Positions 8,623 through 18,650 of a DNA stretch of 64,000 bases are shown one piece after another. The first letter of the stretch is position 1, and each line of letters starts with the position of its first letter. The notes beneath the pieces were generated by a model. That model saw only the letters and a list, made by a program, of their open reading frames with translations, made no database searches and was not told the origin of the DNA. Made by a program: the position numbers and the translations under genes. Origin of the DNA: Pedobacter metabolipauper (GTDB lineage Bacteria; Bacteroidota; Bacteroidia; Sphingobacteriales; Sphingobacteriaceae); NCBI RefSeq assembly GCF_004362715.1, contig NZ_SNYC01000003.1, positions 435,601-499,600 of the forward strand, given 5' to 3'.

Positions 8623-11600
8623 ATGTATAAATTTTATACGGTAATCCTTTGTGGGTTAAAATCCCGCGTGCTGACCAAATTTCTGCTGACTATGAAACTG
8701 TTTTGTATTCTTCTGCTCGCTTCCATTATGCAGGTATCTGCATCTGGCTATGCCCAAATGGTCAGTATGAAGAAGAAAAATGCCCCGATGACTGAAGTGA
8801 TCAATGATATTCAAAATCAGACTGGCTACAGTTTTATCATCAGTTCTGACCTGCTTAAAAGAACAAACCCGGTATCTGTAACGTTAACTAACGTGGCATT
8901 AAAAGATGCCCTGGATCAATGTTTTTATGGTCAGCCTTTTGACTACGTAATTAACAACAAAACCATTGTAATCACCAATAAGCGGTCTCCCGCTCTGATC
9001 ATTCCTAAAGTACAAATCATAGTAACGGGTAAGATTACCGATGAAAAAGGCTTGCCCTTAATTGGTGTTAACATTACCATTAAGGGAACGCAGACCGGAA
9101 CCTCTACAGATGCCAATGGAAACTATAAAATTCCGGTAACTGATGCGAATACGGTATTGGTTTACACACTTGTGGGTATGTCTCCGCAAGAAATTTCTGT
9201 AACGAACAGAACTACGATCAACGTTACCCTCAGAGAGGCGCAGACGGGTCTTAACGAAGTGATTGTAGTTGGATACGGTACACAGGTTAAGAAAGACATT
9301 ACCGGTGCCATATCATCTATAAAAGACAGGGATCTGCATGAAAGACCAATAACCAATATCACTCAGGCCCTACAAGGGAAAGCCGCCGGTGTCTATGTAA
9401 CTATGAAAACGGGAAGCAATAACGGCAATGAGCCAGGTGCCAATCCGGCGATATTAATCCGCGGCAGGCGTTCTCTGGATGCGGCTAATGATCCGTTATA
9501 CGTAATTGATGGGATTCCAATTAATGGAGGATTTAATGATATCAATCCGGATGATATTATATCGGTAGACATTTTAAAAGATGCTTCGTCTACCGCAATT
9601 TATGGTTCGCGCGGCTCTAATGGGGTCATCATCATCACTACCCGCCGGGGTAAACTTGGTGCTGCAAGTGTTAACTACAATACGTACGCTGCCATAGGCG
9701 CCATTGCCAGGTACATTGATGTAATGACAGGGCCTGAATTTGCAGAATACAAACGGGAATCCAGACGGGCAGCAGGTACTTATGTTGATGGTGCTCCGGA
9801 TGCAGACAGCAAGCTTTTTGAGGCTACTGAACTGGCATCCATTGCCAATGGATCTACTACAGACTGGCAAAGACTCATGCTGAAGAATGAATTTCGTCAA
9901 AACCATGAACTCAACATTAATGGAGGCACGGAGAAAACGAAGTATTCTGTTTCATTTGGCTTTATGGATGATAAAGGCTATAACCCTACACAGAGCTACA
10001 AACGTTATAGTTCCAGGATAAACCTGGATCAGGATTTGGGTGAGCGCTTTAAAGTGGGCGTTTCTACCCTGGCTACGTTTAGTAAGGGTAATAATGCGAA
10101 TTCCTATAATACCACATTGGTTTCTAACCCGCTCGGACAACCCTATGATGCGAATGGTATGCTTTTGTTTTTACCTACAGCCGATGCGCTGCAGCCAAAC
10201 CCGCTATCGGATCTGGTGGATGGTGCAGTGATCAGCAGAAACAACCGCTTCAGGATTCTAAGCAGCTTTTATGGGGAAGCTAAAATTGTTGATGGCTTAA
10301 CCTTACGCATGAATTTTGGTCCGGATCTGGTTGAAAACAGGAGTGGTTCTTATTTTAGTCCGAATACGACCTATCGAAACCTGGCACAGTCTACCGCTTC
10401 CGTTTCTGAAGATTTTGCATTTCTATACACCTGGGAAAATATCATCAACTATAAAAAGACCTTTGCCAAAAAGCATAAGATTGACCTAACCGGTCTGTAC
10501 AGTGTTTCTTCACGGGTATTAGAAGCTACCGGATCATCAGCGCAGGGATTACCGCTGGAGTCTTTTGAGTATTATAATATGGGTGCCGCAGGTACCATTA
10601 CCGGAATCAGCAGCAGTTATGAGAAATGGTCTATTCTGTCTTATATGGGGCGTGCAAACTACTCGTTTAATGATAAATACCTGCTAACTGTTACGGCTAG
10701 GGCAGATGGCTCATCCCGCTTTGGTGCCGATCATAAATGGGGATTTTTCCCTTCTGCAGCGCTGGGATGGAATATCATGTCTGAAGATTTTATGAAAAAT
10801 ATTGAAGCCATCAGCAATCTGAAGCTTCGTGTAAGTTATGGTAAAATTGGTAATACTGGCGTAACTACTTATTCAACCCAGGGAAGGCTGGGGCGTACCC
10901 AATACGATTTTGGCGGCAGCGATGCATTTGGATACCGCCCGTTAACGATTCGTAATGACGATCTCAGGTGGGAATCTACCACGGCCTTAAACCTTGGGCT
11001 CGACTTCGGTTTGTTAAACAGCAGGATTGCTGGTGCAATAGAAGTCTATCAGTCTGAGACCAACGATCTATTGCTTCAAAAGGTGCTGCCTGCATCCGGA
11101 GGGTTTGGTTCTGTGCTGCAGAATATTGGTTCGACCAGGAATAAAGGGATCGAGTTCTCGGTTTCCACACAGAACATCCTTCCCAAATCAGAAAATGGAT
11201 TTTCATGGAGTACAGATTTAAACCTGTTTGCCAGCAAAGAACGAATTACAGAACTATCTCAGGGTAAAGTAAGTGATATAGGTAGTGCCCGTTTTATTGG
11301 TCAGCCAATTGCTGTTTTTTACGATTACAAAAAAATAGGGATCTGGCAGACTGGCGAAGCTGTTGAAGCGGCAAAATACTCTTCAGCTGTAGGACAGGTG
11401 AAAGTACAGGATACCGATGGAAATGGTAAAATTGATGCCAATGACCGGGTGATTGTTGGTACCGACCTGCCGGATCTTACTGGTGGTATAACCAACAGGT
11501 TTACCTTTAAACGTTTTACACTATCCGCACTCGTAATTGCCAATTTTGGAAATACGTTTGTTAGCCCAATCTATGAGAATGGAAATAATGTGTTTGCATT

Positions 11601-11940
11601 TCAGGGCCGTTATAATAACCTGAACGTTAATTACTGGACTAAAAACAACCCAACTAATGATTTCCCACAGCCTAATAATGCGACTTCCGGACCATTATTT
11701 TCGAGTTCATTGAAGTATTTTGATGGCTCATTTGTGAAGATCAAGAACTTAAGCCTTGGGTATGAGTTCGATTCTAAGTTTGCGAAAAAGATTGCTGCAA
11801 AGTCGCTCCGCATTTATGGAAGCGTTCAGGATCCGTTTGTATTTGCACCATATGTACGCAATTACAATGGTACTGATCCGGAAATACCCGGCAGACCTGC
11901 TTTAGTAACCTATACGTTTGGACTTAACGTTTCCTTTTAA
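8623..11940 (+). CDS. SusC/RagA-family TonB-dependent receptor with N-terminal STN signalling domain
   Basis: Complete 1105-residue receptor. After a long signal region (ending LQ-type VSASGYAQ) comes a secretin/TonB short N-terminal (STN) domain, about residues 45-115 (APMTEVINDIQNQTGYSFII, VALKDALDQCFYG), used to contact FecR. Next is a carboxypeptidase-like domain (VTGKITDEKGLPLIGVNITI), the plug with VVGYGTQVKKDITGAISSI and DILKDASSTAIYGSRGSNGV, then the beta-barrel to the final VTYTFGLNVSF. STN plus the adjacent fecR and sigma genes mean import and cell-surface signalling are coupled. susD starts 11 bp later. Substrate unknown. Confidence 0.96.
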   Translation: MYKFYTVILCGLKSRVLTKFLLTMKLFCILLLASIMQVSASGYAQMVSMKKKNAPMTEVINDIQNQTGYSFIISSDLLKRTNPVSVTLTNVALKDALDQCFYGQPFDYVINNKTIVITNKRSPALIIPKVQIIVTGKITDEKGLPLIGVNITIKGTQTGTSTDANGNYKIPVTDANTVLVYTLVGMSPQEISVTNRTTINVTLREAQTGLNEVIVVGYGTQVKKDITGAISSIKDRDLHERPITNITQALQGKAAGVYVTMKTGSNNGNEPGANPAILIRGRRSLDAANDPLYVIDGIPINGGFNDINPDDIISVDILKDASSTAIYGSRGSNGVIIITTRRGKLGAASVNYNTYAAIGAIARYIDVMTGPEFAEYKRESRRAAGTYVDGAPDADSKLFEATELASIANGSTTDWQRLMLKNEFRQNHELNINGGTEKTKYSVSFGFMDDKGYNPTQSYKRYSSRINLDQDLGERFKVGVSTLATFSKGNNANSYNTTLVSNPLGQPYDANGMLLFLPTADALQPNPLSDLVDGAVISRNNRFRILSSFYGEAKIVDGLTLRMNFGPDLVENRSGSYFSPNTTYRNLAQSTASVSEDFAFLYTWENIINYKKTFAKKHKIDLTGLYSVSSRVLEATGSSAQGLPLESFEYYNMGAAGTITGISSSYEKWSILSYMGRANYSFNDKYLLTVTARADGSSRFGADHKWGFFPSAALGWNIMSEDFMKNIEAISNLKLRVSYGKIGNTGVTTYSTQGRLGRTQYDFGGSDAFGYRPLTIRNDDLRWESTTALNLGLDFGLLNSRIAGAIEVYQSETNDLLLQKVLPASGGFGSVLQNIGSTRNKGIEFSVSTQNILPKSENGFSWSTDLNLFASKERITELSQGKVSDIGSARFIGQPIAVFYDYKKIGIWQTGEAVEAAKYSSAVGQVKVQDTDGNGKIDANDRVIVGTDLPDLTGGITNRFTFKRFTLSALVIANFGNTFVSPIYENGNNVFAFQGRYNNLNVNYWTKNNPTNDFPQPNNATSGPLFSSSLKYFDGSFVKIKNLSLGYEFDSKFAKKIAAKSLRIYGSVQDPFVFAPYVRNYNGTDPEIPGRPALVTYTFGLNVSF

Positions 11941-11951
11941 TTATATCTGTT

Positions 11952-13598
11952 ATGAAAAAAATATATCTAGCCCTAATATTTTCTGCTGTATTGTTCAGTA
12001 CTGCGTGTCAGAAAGAACTTATAGAAGATAGCCGATCACAGGTAACTGATGATTATATCAGCACACCTGATGGTTTTCAAAATGCCGTAAATGCAGCATA
12101 CAGCTATCTGCGTTACTACTATGGAACAGAACTGGGATCTAACTTAAGCGTGAGCGGTACCGATGAATATACCGTTGGATCTGATGGCGACCGTGATTAT
12201 AATGCTTACAATACGAATTTGAATCCTGCAAAAGGCAATTTTACCGACGCCTGGAACAGGTTATACGAGGCTATTAATACCTGCAACGCTGTGATTAACA
12301 GGGCACCGTTAATTGCTGGTATTGATGAAACCTTAAAAAACACCAGGGTGGCGGAGGCCCGATTTTTACGTGCCCAGTTTTACTTTATCCTGGTTCAAAC
12401 GTATGGACCGGTTCATTTGACACTAACTGAAACCAAAGGTGCCGTTACTACCGCTTCAAGAACTCCTGTTGCCGACATTTATAAGGCCATTATTGCAGAT
12501 CTTGATTTTGCTGTTTTAACGTTGCCGCCAACTACCACCAATTACGGAAGAGCCATAAAACCTGCTGCCGAACATTTGCTGGCTAAGGTTTATTTAACCC
12601 GAGCAGGGATCAGTAATGATCAGGCAGATTATGCCAAAGCTGCTGAACTTGCTAAAAATGTAATCAACAATTATGGCCTTAAACTGCTGGATAACTTTTC
12701 CGATGTATTTGCTCAGGGAGCCGGCGAGCGCAATAACGAAGTGTTTTTCTCCGTGCAGTATAGTACCAATATACTAACCAATGGTGACGGTAATAAACAG
12801 CATTTGTATTATACTTTTCCTTACGATCTGCAGCCTGGTATGCAACGCGATCTGGCCAATGGCCGTCCCTTTAAGCGGTATAAACCAACGGCGTATAATT
12901 TAAATACTGTATATAACCACACGTTTGACGGCAGGTTTGATAAGACCTTTAAACGCGCTTATTTCTGTAATAAACCAGGAACCTATACCATAAATGGTCA
13001 TTCTGTAGCCATGAAACTTGGGGATACGGCGGTATTTTTTCCGGATGTCGAGTTAACACCCGCACAGATCGCAGCCAAAAATTACTCGGTGTATCCGCCC
13101 AGTAAGGTAACCGAATTGTTGTATCCAACCCTGACCAAATATATAGATCCATTGCGGAAAGATGTAAATGATGAGGCAGGAAACCGTGATTTTATCCTGA
13201 TGAGGCTTGGTGAAACTTACCTGATTGCTGCTGAAGGATTGCTGATGAGCGGACGTCCGGATGAAGCTGTTACCTTTATCAATACCTTAAGAAGGAGAGG
13301 GGCAAAAACGGGTGCCAATGCCACAGAGACGGCTGCCAATAAATTGGCGATGGAGGTTACTTCCGGACAATTAAACCTTGATTTTATCCTTGATGAACGG
13401 ATGCGTGAACTGAATGGTGAACATCAAAGATGGTTTGACCTGGTGCGTACCAAACAACTGGTTGCCAGGGTGAAATTATACAACCCGCTTGGTGCAGTAA
13501 ATATTAAAGATTTCCATATGCTGAGACCAATTCCTCAATCACAAATTGACCGGACTGATGGTGGAATTGCTGCTTTTCCGCAAAACGAAGGGTATTAA
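11952..13598 (+). CDS. SusD/RagB-family nutrient-binding lipoprotein
   Basis: Partner lipoprotein of the upstream SusC. Signal MKKIYLALIFSAVLFSTACQ places the lipid on the Cys of lipobox STAC. SusD features: RVAEARFLRAQFYFILVQTY, AEHLLAKVYLTRAG, NTLRRRGAKTG and ILDERMRELNGEHQRWFDLV, ending MLRPIPQSQIDRT. Length (548) is normal. Its stop codon overlaps, in convergent orientation, that of the cytochrome c gene on the other strand by a few bases, leaving no room for a separate terminator. Confidence 0.95.
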   Translation: MKKIYLALIFSAVLFSTACQKELIEDSRSQVTDDYISTPDGFQNAVNAAYSYLRYYYGTELGSNLSVSGTDEYTVGSDGDRDYNAYNTNLNPAKGNFTDAWNRLYEAINTCNAVINRAPLIAGIDETLKNTRVAEARFLRAQFYFILVQTYGPVHLTLTETKGAVTTASRTPVADIYKAIIADLDFAVLTLPPTTTNYGRAIKPAAEHLLAKVYLTRAGISNDQADYAKAAELAKNVINNYGLKLLDNFSDVFAQGAGERNNEVFFSVQYSTNILTNGDGNKQHLYYTFPYDLQPGMQRDLANGRPFKRYKPTAYNLNTVYNHTFDGRFDKTFKRAYFCNKPGTYTINGHSVAMKLGDTAVFFPDVELTPAQIAAKNYSVYPPSKVTELLYPTLTKYIDPLRKDVNDEAGNRDFILMRLGETYLIAAEGLLMSGRPDEAVTFINTLRRRGAKTGANATETAANKLAMEVTSGQLNLDFILDERMRELNGEHQRWFDLVRTKQLVARVKLYNPLGAVNIKDFHMLRPIPQSQIDRTDGGIAAFPQNEGY

Positions 13599-14020
13599 TT
13601 ACTGCATTTTTTGAGATCGGCAGCAACTTGTTCCGGAGTGTACATGCCTTGTTTATTGCCAAATGAATTTGTGACATAAACGATCAGCTGTGCAAGGTCA
13701 ATATTGGCCAATGTATTAAAATCAGGCATTTTGTCTTCAAATTGCTGACCGTTAATGGTGATGGTACTGTCCATACCATATTTGATGATACAAGCGATCT
13801 TTTGCTTATTCTCTTTTAAAAATATGCTGTCTGTAAGGCCGGGGGTTAGTGCACCTAACCCCTCGCCATTTACACCATGGCAATTCTGACAGTTCTTAAT
13901 ATAGATGTCCCTGCCGTTGGTGTAATAAATATCCTGTTTAAGCTGGTCTGCGCCCTGGCAGGAATAGATCATGGATGCTATAGCAGCTATGAAAATCAAA
14001 CTTAGTACGGTTCTGCGCAT
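13595..14020 (-). CDS. Mono-haem cytochrome c lipoprotein
   Basis: Small class I cytochrome c. MRRTVLSLIFIAAIASMIYS with a following Cys gives a lipoprotein-type signal, so it is probably anchored at a periplasmic membrane face. The single haem site is CQNCHG, followed by GEGLGALTPGL; the axial Met is probably in DKMPDF. It lies 2 bp downstream of the SCO gene in the same direction, so it is likely an electron carrier made together with a copper/thiol chaperone. The electron partner is not evident. Confidence 0.88.
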   Translation of the reverse strand: MRRTVLSLIFIAAIASMIYSCQGADQLKQDIYYTNGRDIYIKNCQNCHGVNGEGLGALTPGLTDSIFLKENKQKIACIIKYGMDSTITINGQQFEDKMPDFNTLANIDLAQLIVYVTNSFGNKQGMYTPEQVAADLKKCSN

Positions 14021-14022
14021 GG

Positions 14023-14673
14023 CTATTTATTATCTTCTGCCAGCAATACGGGCAAATCTTTTAGCAGCTGTGCTACCTGATCCGGGTTAGTACCGTCATA
14101 TGCACCGCGGATGTGTTTTTGCTGATCTACCAGGATCAGATAACCCTCGTGTACATAGTTTTCTTTTTCTTTGCTGTCTTCAAAAACGGCCACCAGGTAG
14201 TCTTTTGCCAATTGGTAAACCGGCTCTTTTTCACCGTAAGCAAATTGCCACTTGCTGGTATTTACGCCTAATTTCTTTGCGTATCTCTTTAACACATTTG
14301 GTTTGTCGTATTTAAAGTCAATGGTATGTGAAAGGAACATCACCTTCGGATTGTCTTTATACTTCTCATAAATATCCTTCATATTCCGGTGCATAACCGG
14401 ACAGATGCCTGAGCAGGAGGTAAAGAAGAAATCAGCAATGTAGATCTTATCTTTAAACGTGGCGTTATCAATGTATACACTATCCTGATTTAAAAAGCGA
14501 AATGCCGGGATAGATTGATAGAGGGTATCAATGCTTGTGCTTCCATCCGGGTTTTTAACGGTTATAGCTTCCCGTTGTCCATAAACAGGCAGTTTTCTGT
14601 TTTCCTGGCAAGCAGAAAAAAGAAGAATAAAACAAGATAAAAGGGTGTAAAATAGATAGGCTCTGGACTTCAT
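14023..14673 (-). CDS. SCO1/SenC/PrrC family copper or thiol-redox lipoprotein
   Basis: Thioredoxin-fold protein that delivers copper to CuA oxidases or acts as a thiol-disulfide reductase. It has a lipoprotein signal (FILLFSACQ), the copper-binding motif FFFTSCSGICPVMHRN (CxxxC) and the distal His in FLSHTIDFKYD, so all three ligands are present. A second SCO with the same core lies at 20435-21070. This one is first in a two-gene unit with cytochrome c and is divergent from metE. Confidence 0.92.
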   Translation of the reverse strand: MKSRAYLFYTLLSCFILLFSACQENRKLPVYGQREAITVKNPDGSTSIDTLYQSIPAFRFLNQDSVYIDNATFKDKIYIADFFFTSCSGICPVMHRNMKDIYEKYKDNPKVMFLSHTIDFKYDKPNVLKRYAKKLGVNTSKWQFAYGEKEPVYQLAKDYLVAVFEDSKEKENYVHEGYLILVDQQKHIRGAYDGTNPDQVAQLLKDLPVLLAEDNK

Positions 14674-14693
14674 AATGCAATTTTATTTCGGGG

Positions 14694-14701
14694 CAAAAGT
14701 A
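14694..14701 (-). promoter_or_regulatory. Candidate -7 element for SCO-cytochrome c
   Basis: On the minus strand TACTTTTG fits the Bacteroidota -7 consensus TAnnTTTG and is 21 bp from the SCO start codon. A clear -33 TTG is not visible. Confidence 0.5.
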
Positions 14702-14753
14702 CATCATTCGAAAAATTAATGGGTAATGTACAGGTAATAAAATTGTTTTTATC

Positions 14754-14761
14754 TAAGTTTG
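14754..14761 (+). promoter_or_regulatory. Candidate -7 element for metE leader
   Basis: TAAGTTTG followed by C fits TAnnTTTG and lies about 35 bp before the riboswitch core, as expected for the metE transcript. The -33 element is not clear. Confidence 0.5.
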
Positions 14762-14794
14762 CAATTCATAAGTTCTTTACTTTATTTCTTCATC

Positions 14795-14965
14795 AACCGG
14801 AAAAGGTTCTGCTTAATTGCAGATTAATAGGGAATCGTGTGTAAATCACGAGCTGTCGCGCAACTGTAAGTAGCACATCAGTTTTTACCAGCATATATAT
14901 CCACTGTTTCAATCATGAAATGGGAAGGATGGTAAAAATGTTACAAGTCAGGAGACCTGCCTTCA
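14795..14965 (+). promoter_or_regulatory. Cobalamin (AdoCbl-type) riboswitch upstream of metE
   Basis: Conserved blocks of the cobalamin aptamer occur in order: AAAAGGTTCTGC near 14801, AATAGGGAAT near 14826, then CTGTCGCGCAACTGTAAG at about 14853-14870, and finally AAGTCAGGAGACCTGCC (the B12 box arm) at 14945-14961. About 175 bases then run to the metE start and could hold the expression platform. The stretch 14674-15139 has no gene apart from this element and the two promoters. Known logic: cobalamin binding turns off the B12-independent methionine synthase. Confidence 0.92.
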
Positions 14966-15139
14966 CCGAATTGACAATGCTTTCGCGATCTGAAGCATGG
15001 GTCAGGTATGATGTACCAGGCAACCGCAATTCTTAAGAATGGCTGTTGGCATGCACCTGTACCTCTATCTTTCTTATTCTTTTCACGGCAGTATTGTGAA
15101 GTTCAGCAACAAGGGCTTTTAACTGATTTTTTCAATTAA

Positions 15140-17470
15140 ATGCAAAAGAAAATGCTAACAAACAATCTAGGCTATCCGCGAATTGGTAGCAACAGAGAAC
15201 TCAAAAAGGCCTGCGAGAGCTATTGGTCGGGCAAATCAAGTATTCAAAACCTGGTACAGACTGGCAGGGACATCCGTCAGAAAAACTGGAAACTGCAGCA
15301 GGAAGCCGGTATAGACCTGGTCCCAAGTAACGATTTCTCGTTCTATGACCAGGTACTGGATCTTTCATTAACGGTAGGGGCTATCCCTAAGCGCTACCAT
15401 GAAGTGATCTTAAATAAAGCGAATACTGAGCTTGATCTTTACTTTGCTATGGCCAGGGGCTATCAGAAAGAGGGCCTGGATATTACCGCAATGGAAATGA
15501 CCAAATGGTTCGATACCAACTATCACTACATCGTTCCAGAGTTTACAAAAGATCAGCAGTTTAAACTGTTCTCTACTAAACTTCTGGATGAGTATAATGA
15601 AAGTAAGCGCCTGGGTATTAAAACTAAACCGGTAATTATTGGCCCGGTAACTTATCTTTTGCTCGGTAAAGAGAAAGAGGCCGGCTTTGACCGGATAGAC
15701 CTCATAAGGAACTTGCTGCCCGTTTATATTGACATTCTTAAAAAATTGGAAGACCAGCATGTGGAGTGGGTTCAGTTTGATGAACCTTTCCTTTCCATGG
15801 ACCTTACTGAAAAGGATAAAGCTGCGTTTAAATATGTTTATGCGGAAATTAAAAAGCAATTTCCAAATCTTAAAACCTTGCTGGCTACTTATTTCGAAGC
15901 ACTGAAAGACAACACGGAGCTTGCTGCTTCGCTTCCGGTTACTGCGTTACACATTGACCTGGTCCGTAATCCGGAACAACTGCAACCTGTTTTAGATGCC
16001 ATTCCCGATCATAGGATGCTTTCTGTTGGTATTATTGATGGCAGGAACATTTGGAAGAATGATTTTAAAACTTCACTGGATCTTCTTGAACGTTCACTTT
16101 CAGTTTTAGGCAAGAACAGGCTGATTATTAGTCCTTCGTGCTCTCTCATCCATTCGCCTTGTGATTTAGACCTGGAAACCAATGATGCTGTGCTGACCCC
16201 TGAAATTAAACAGTGGTTATCTTTTGCGAAACAAAAGATTGCTGAGCTTGCTGCCTTAAAACAATTGCTGAATAAAGAAGAAGCTGCCGGTTCTAAACTT
16301 CTTGATAATATCCAGGCCAATGAAAACCGTAAGCATTCTGCATTGATCCACAATCCTGCCGTTAAGGACCGGGTTGCTCAAATTACAGAGAAAGATAAGA
16401 ACAGGGCTAATGTGTTTTCTATCCGTAAAGTAGCACAGCATAGTGCTTTAAAACTCCCTTCGTTCCCTACAACGACCATCGGTTCTTTTCCTCAAACCCC
16501 GGAAGTGAGAAGCTGGAGAGCTAAATATAAAAAGGGGGAGCTTACCGCCGCTGAATATGATGCCCTCATTGAAAAAGAAACTGAAGAAACTATCCGCTTT
16601 CAGGAAGAAACAGGTATCGATGTATTGGTTCATGGTGAATTTGAACGCAATGATATGGTAGAATACTTTGGTGAGCAGCTTGCCGGCTTTTCTTTTACCA
16701 AAAATGGCTGGGTTCAGAGCTATGGAAGCCGCTGTGTTAAGCCCCCGGTAATTTATGGTGATGTTCACCGTCCGAACGCAATGACCGTTAGATGGTCTGC
16801 CTTTGCCCAGTCATTGAGCGGGAAATGGGTTAAGGGAATGCTTACCGGTCCGGTAACGATCCTGCAATGGTCGTTTGTACGTAATGATCAGCCGCGCGCT
16901 GAAACCTGCACCCAGATTGCCCTTGCCATCCGGGATGAAGTGGTTGATCTTGAACATGCCGGCATTAAAATTATCCAGATTGATGAGCCCGCCATTCGTG
17001 AAGGTTTACCATTGCGCAAGGCCGACTGGCAAAATTACCTGGAATGGGCAGTTACGGCATTCCGCATCTCTGCAAGCGGTGTTGAAGATGAAACCCAGAT
17101 CCATACCCACATGTGCTACTCCGAATTTAATGACATCATTCAGAATATTGCTGATATGGATGCTGATGTGATCACCATTGAATGCTCACGCTCTCAAATG
17201 GAACTGTTGGACGCCTTTGCTGATTTTAATTACCCGAATGAAATTGGCCCGGGTGTTTATGATATCCATTCTCCGCGCGTTCCTTCTAAAGAAGAGATGG
17301 TCCATTTGCTGGAAAAAGCAAAAAATGTAATTCCTTCTGAACAGCTTTGGGTGAATCCTGACTGCGGTTTAAAGACCAGACATTGGGATGAAACGAAAAA
17401 AGCTTTGATAGAAATGGTCGCTGCTGCAAAAGTACTGCGGGAATCTGTGGAAGAAGCCGTAACTTTGTAA
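15140..17470 (+). CDS. metE: Cobalamin-independent methionine synthase (5-methyltetrahydropteroyltriglutamate-homocysteine methyltransferase)
   Basis: Transfers a methyl group from methyl-tetrahydrofolate-polyglutamate to homocysteine in the cytosol. The 776-residue length and two-barrel layout are typical. The N-terminal half has NNLGYPRIGSNRELKKACE; the C-terminal catalytic half has FPTTTIGSFPQTPEVRSWR, VHGEFERNDMVEYFGE, MLTGPVTILQWSF and QIDEPAIREGLPL. Zinc-ligand motifs are present in IHTHMCYSEFND and NPDCGLKTRHWDET. The upstream cobalamin riboswitch implies that the cell also uses B12, probably with MetH elsewhere, and makes MetE only when B12 is short. Confidence 0.97.
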   Translation: MQKKMLTNNLGYPRIGSNRELKKACESYWSGKSSIQNLVQTGRDIRQKNWKLQQEAGIDLVPSNDFSFYDQVLDLSLTVGAIPKRYHEVILNKANTELDLYFAMARGYQKEGLDITAMEMTKWFDTNYHYIVPEFTKDQQFKLFSTKLLDEYNESKRLGIKTKPVIIGPVTYLLLGKEKEAGFDRIDLIRNLLPVYIDILKKLEDQHVEWVQFDEPFLSMDLTEKDKAAFKYVYAEIKKQFPNLKTLLATYFEALKDNTELAASLPVTALHIDLVRNPEQLQPVLDAIPDHRMLSVGIIDGRNIWKNDFKTSLDLLERSLSVLGKNRLIISPSCSLIHSPCDLDLETNDAVLTPEIKQWLSFAKQKIAELAALKQLLNKEEAAGSKLLDNIQANENRKHSALIHNPAVKDRVAQITEKDKNRANVFSIRKVAQHSALKLPSFPTTTIGSFPQTPEVRSWRAKYKKGELTAAEYDALIEKETEETIRFQEETGIDVLVHGEFERNDMVEYFGEQLAGFSFTKNGWVQSYGSRCVKPPVIYGDVHRPNAMTVRWSAFAQSLSGKWVKGMLTGPVTILQWSFVRNDQPRAETCTQIALAIRDEVVDLEHAGIKIIQIDEPAIREGLPLRKADWQNYLEWAVTAFRISASGVEDETQIHTHMCYSEFNDIIQNIADMDADVITIECSRSQMELLDAFADFNYPNEIGPGVYDIHSPRVPSKEEMVHLLEKAKNVIPSEQLWVNPDCGLKTRHWDETKKALIEMVAAAKVLRESVEEAVTL

Positions 17471-17476
17471 AAAATT

Positions 17477-17503
17477 AGGGCAGATAATTGTCTGCCCTTT
17501 TTT
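17477..17503 (+). terminator. Rho-independent terminator after metE
   Basis: An eight-base-pair stem AGGGCAGA/TCTGCCCT with a six-base loop is followed directly by a run of T. It separates metE from fabH 20 bp further on. Confidence 0.88.
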
Positions 17504-17523
17504 ACAGAATTACATAGACACGA

Positions 17524-18531
17524 ATGAGAATAAGGAAAAATGCAGTGATTACTGCGGTTGGAGGTTATGTTCCGGATACCGTTTTAAGTAATCATGACCT
17601 CGAGAAAATGGTGGATACCAATAATGAATGGATAATTTCCAGAACAGGTATTAGAGAAAGAAGGATCGTTAACGATCCGGAAATCGCAACATCGGATATG
17701 GCAACTTATGCTTTAAAGAGGTTAATGGAAGACGGAAATGTGAGACCGGATGAAATTGATTGTGTAATTGTATCAACTTCAACACCCGATTATGTGATGG
17801 TATCTACCGGTAGTATGGTCTGCGAAAAAGCAGGACTTACCAATGCCTGGGGTATAGATACCAACGCAGCATGCAGTGGCTTTCTATACGCGCTTACCTT
17901 AGGGGCCAGCATGATTGAAAGCGGCCGCTGTAAGAAAGTTGTCGTTATTGGTGCCGATAAAAATAGTTCTATCGTTAATTATTCTGACCGCAATACCTGT
18001 ATCCTTTTTGGTGATGGTGCCGGTGCCGTTCTTTTAGAGCAAACCGAAGAGCCTGTTGGCCTGGTTGATAGCTTTTTTAGAACCGATGGTTCCGGTAAAG
18101 AGAACCTGATCGTTACCGCCGGAGGTTCTAAATTCCCCGCTTCTCAGTCTACCATTGATGATAAACTGCATTTTGTGCGTCAGGATGGCCGTGTGGTTTT
18201 TAAAGCCGCAATACAAGGCATGACGGATACCTGCAACGAGATCCTTCGTGCCAATGACCTGGTTAGTTCACAAATTGACTACCTGATTCCGCATCAGGCC
18301 AATCTAAGGATCATTCAATCCGTTGGTGATTATCTGGGTTTAACGGAACAACAGGTAAAAGTAAATATTGATAAATACGGTAACACGACTGCTGCAACCA
18401 TTCCGCTGTGTTTATGGGACTTTAAAGACGATTTTAAATACGGCGATAAATTGATGCTGACCGCTTTTGGTGCTGGGTTCTCCTGGGGGGCTACGTATTT
18501 GAAATGGGGGAATTTGAGAAGCAATAAGTAA
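17524..18531 (+). CDS. fabH: 3-oxoacyl-ACP synthase III (FabH/KAS III)
   Basis: Starts fatty-acid chains by condensing acyl-CoA with malonyl-ACP. The 335 residues are full length and carry the Cys-His-Asn triad: Cys117 in TNAACSGFLYAL, His257 in IPHQANLRI and Asn287 in KYGNTTAATIPL. The N-terminal NEWIISRTGIRERRI is the usual KAS III stretch. It stands alone after the metE terminator, not in a fab cluster, so it may be an extra copy used for branched or secondary chains; that is not decidable here. Confidence 0.93.
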   Translation: MRIRKNAVITAVGGYVPDTVLSNHDLEKMVDTNNEWIISRTGIRERRIVNDPEIATSDMATYALKRLMEDGNVRPDEIDCVIVSTSTPDYVMVSTGSMVCEKAGLTNAWGIDTNAACSGFLYALTLGASMIESGRCKKVVVIGADKNSSIVNYSDRNTCILFGDGAGAVLLEQTEEPVGLVDSFFRTDGSGKENLIVTAGGSKFPASQSTIDDKLHFVRQDGRVVFKAAIQGMTDTCNEILRANDLVSSQIDYLIPHQANLRIIQSVGDYLGLTEQQVKVNIDKYGNTTAATIPLCLWDFKDDFKYGDKLMLTAFGAGFSWGATYLKWGNLRSNK

Positions 18532-18650
18532 AAATTGACCGTTCTCTTCCAAGGCTGGAATAATTTCGATGAAGAATCGAAATGAATCCTAGGCCTTTCA
18601 GAGAAGGTAAATTTTTAACCAAAATTGCCGGAAGGAAGAGAATTACATTG

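Noticed and set aside
1..13598. Polysaccharide utilisation locus
   Set aside because: Two SusC/D pairs are present but no glycoside hydrolase, lyase or sulfatase is in view, so a carbohydrate substrate cannot be claimed.
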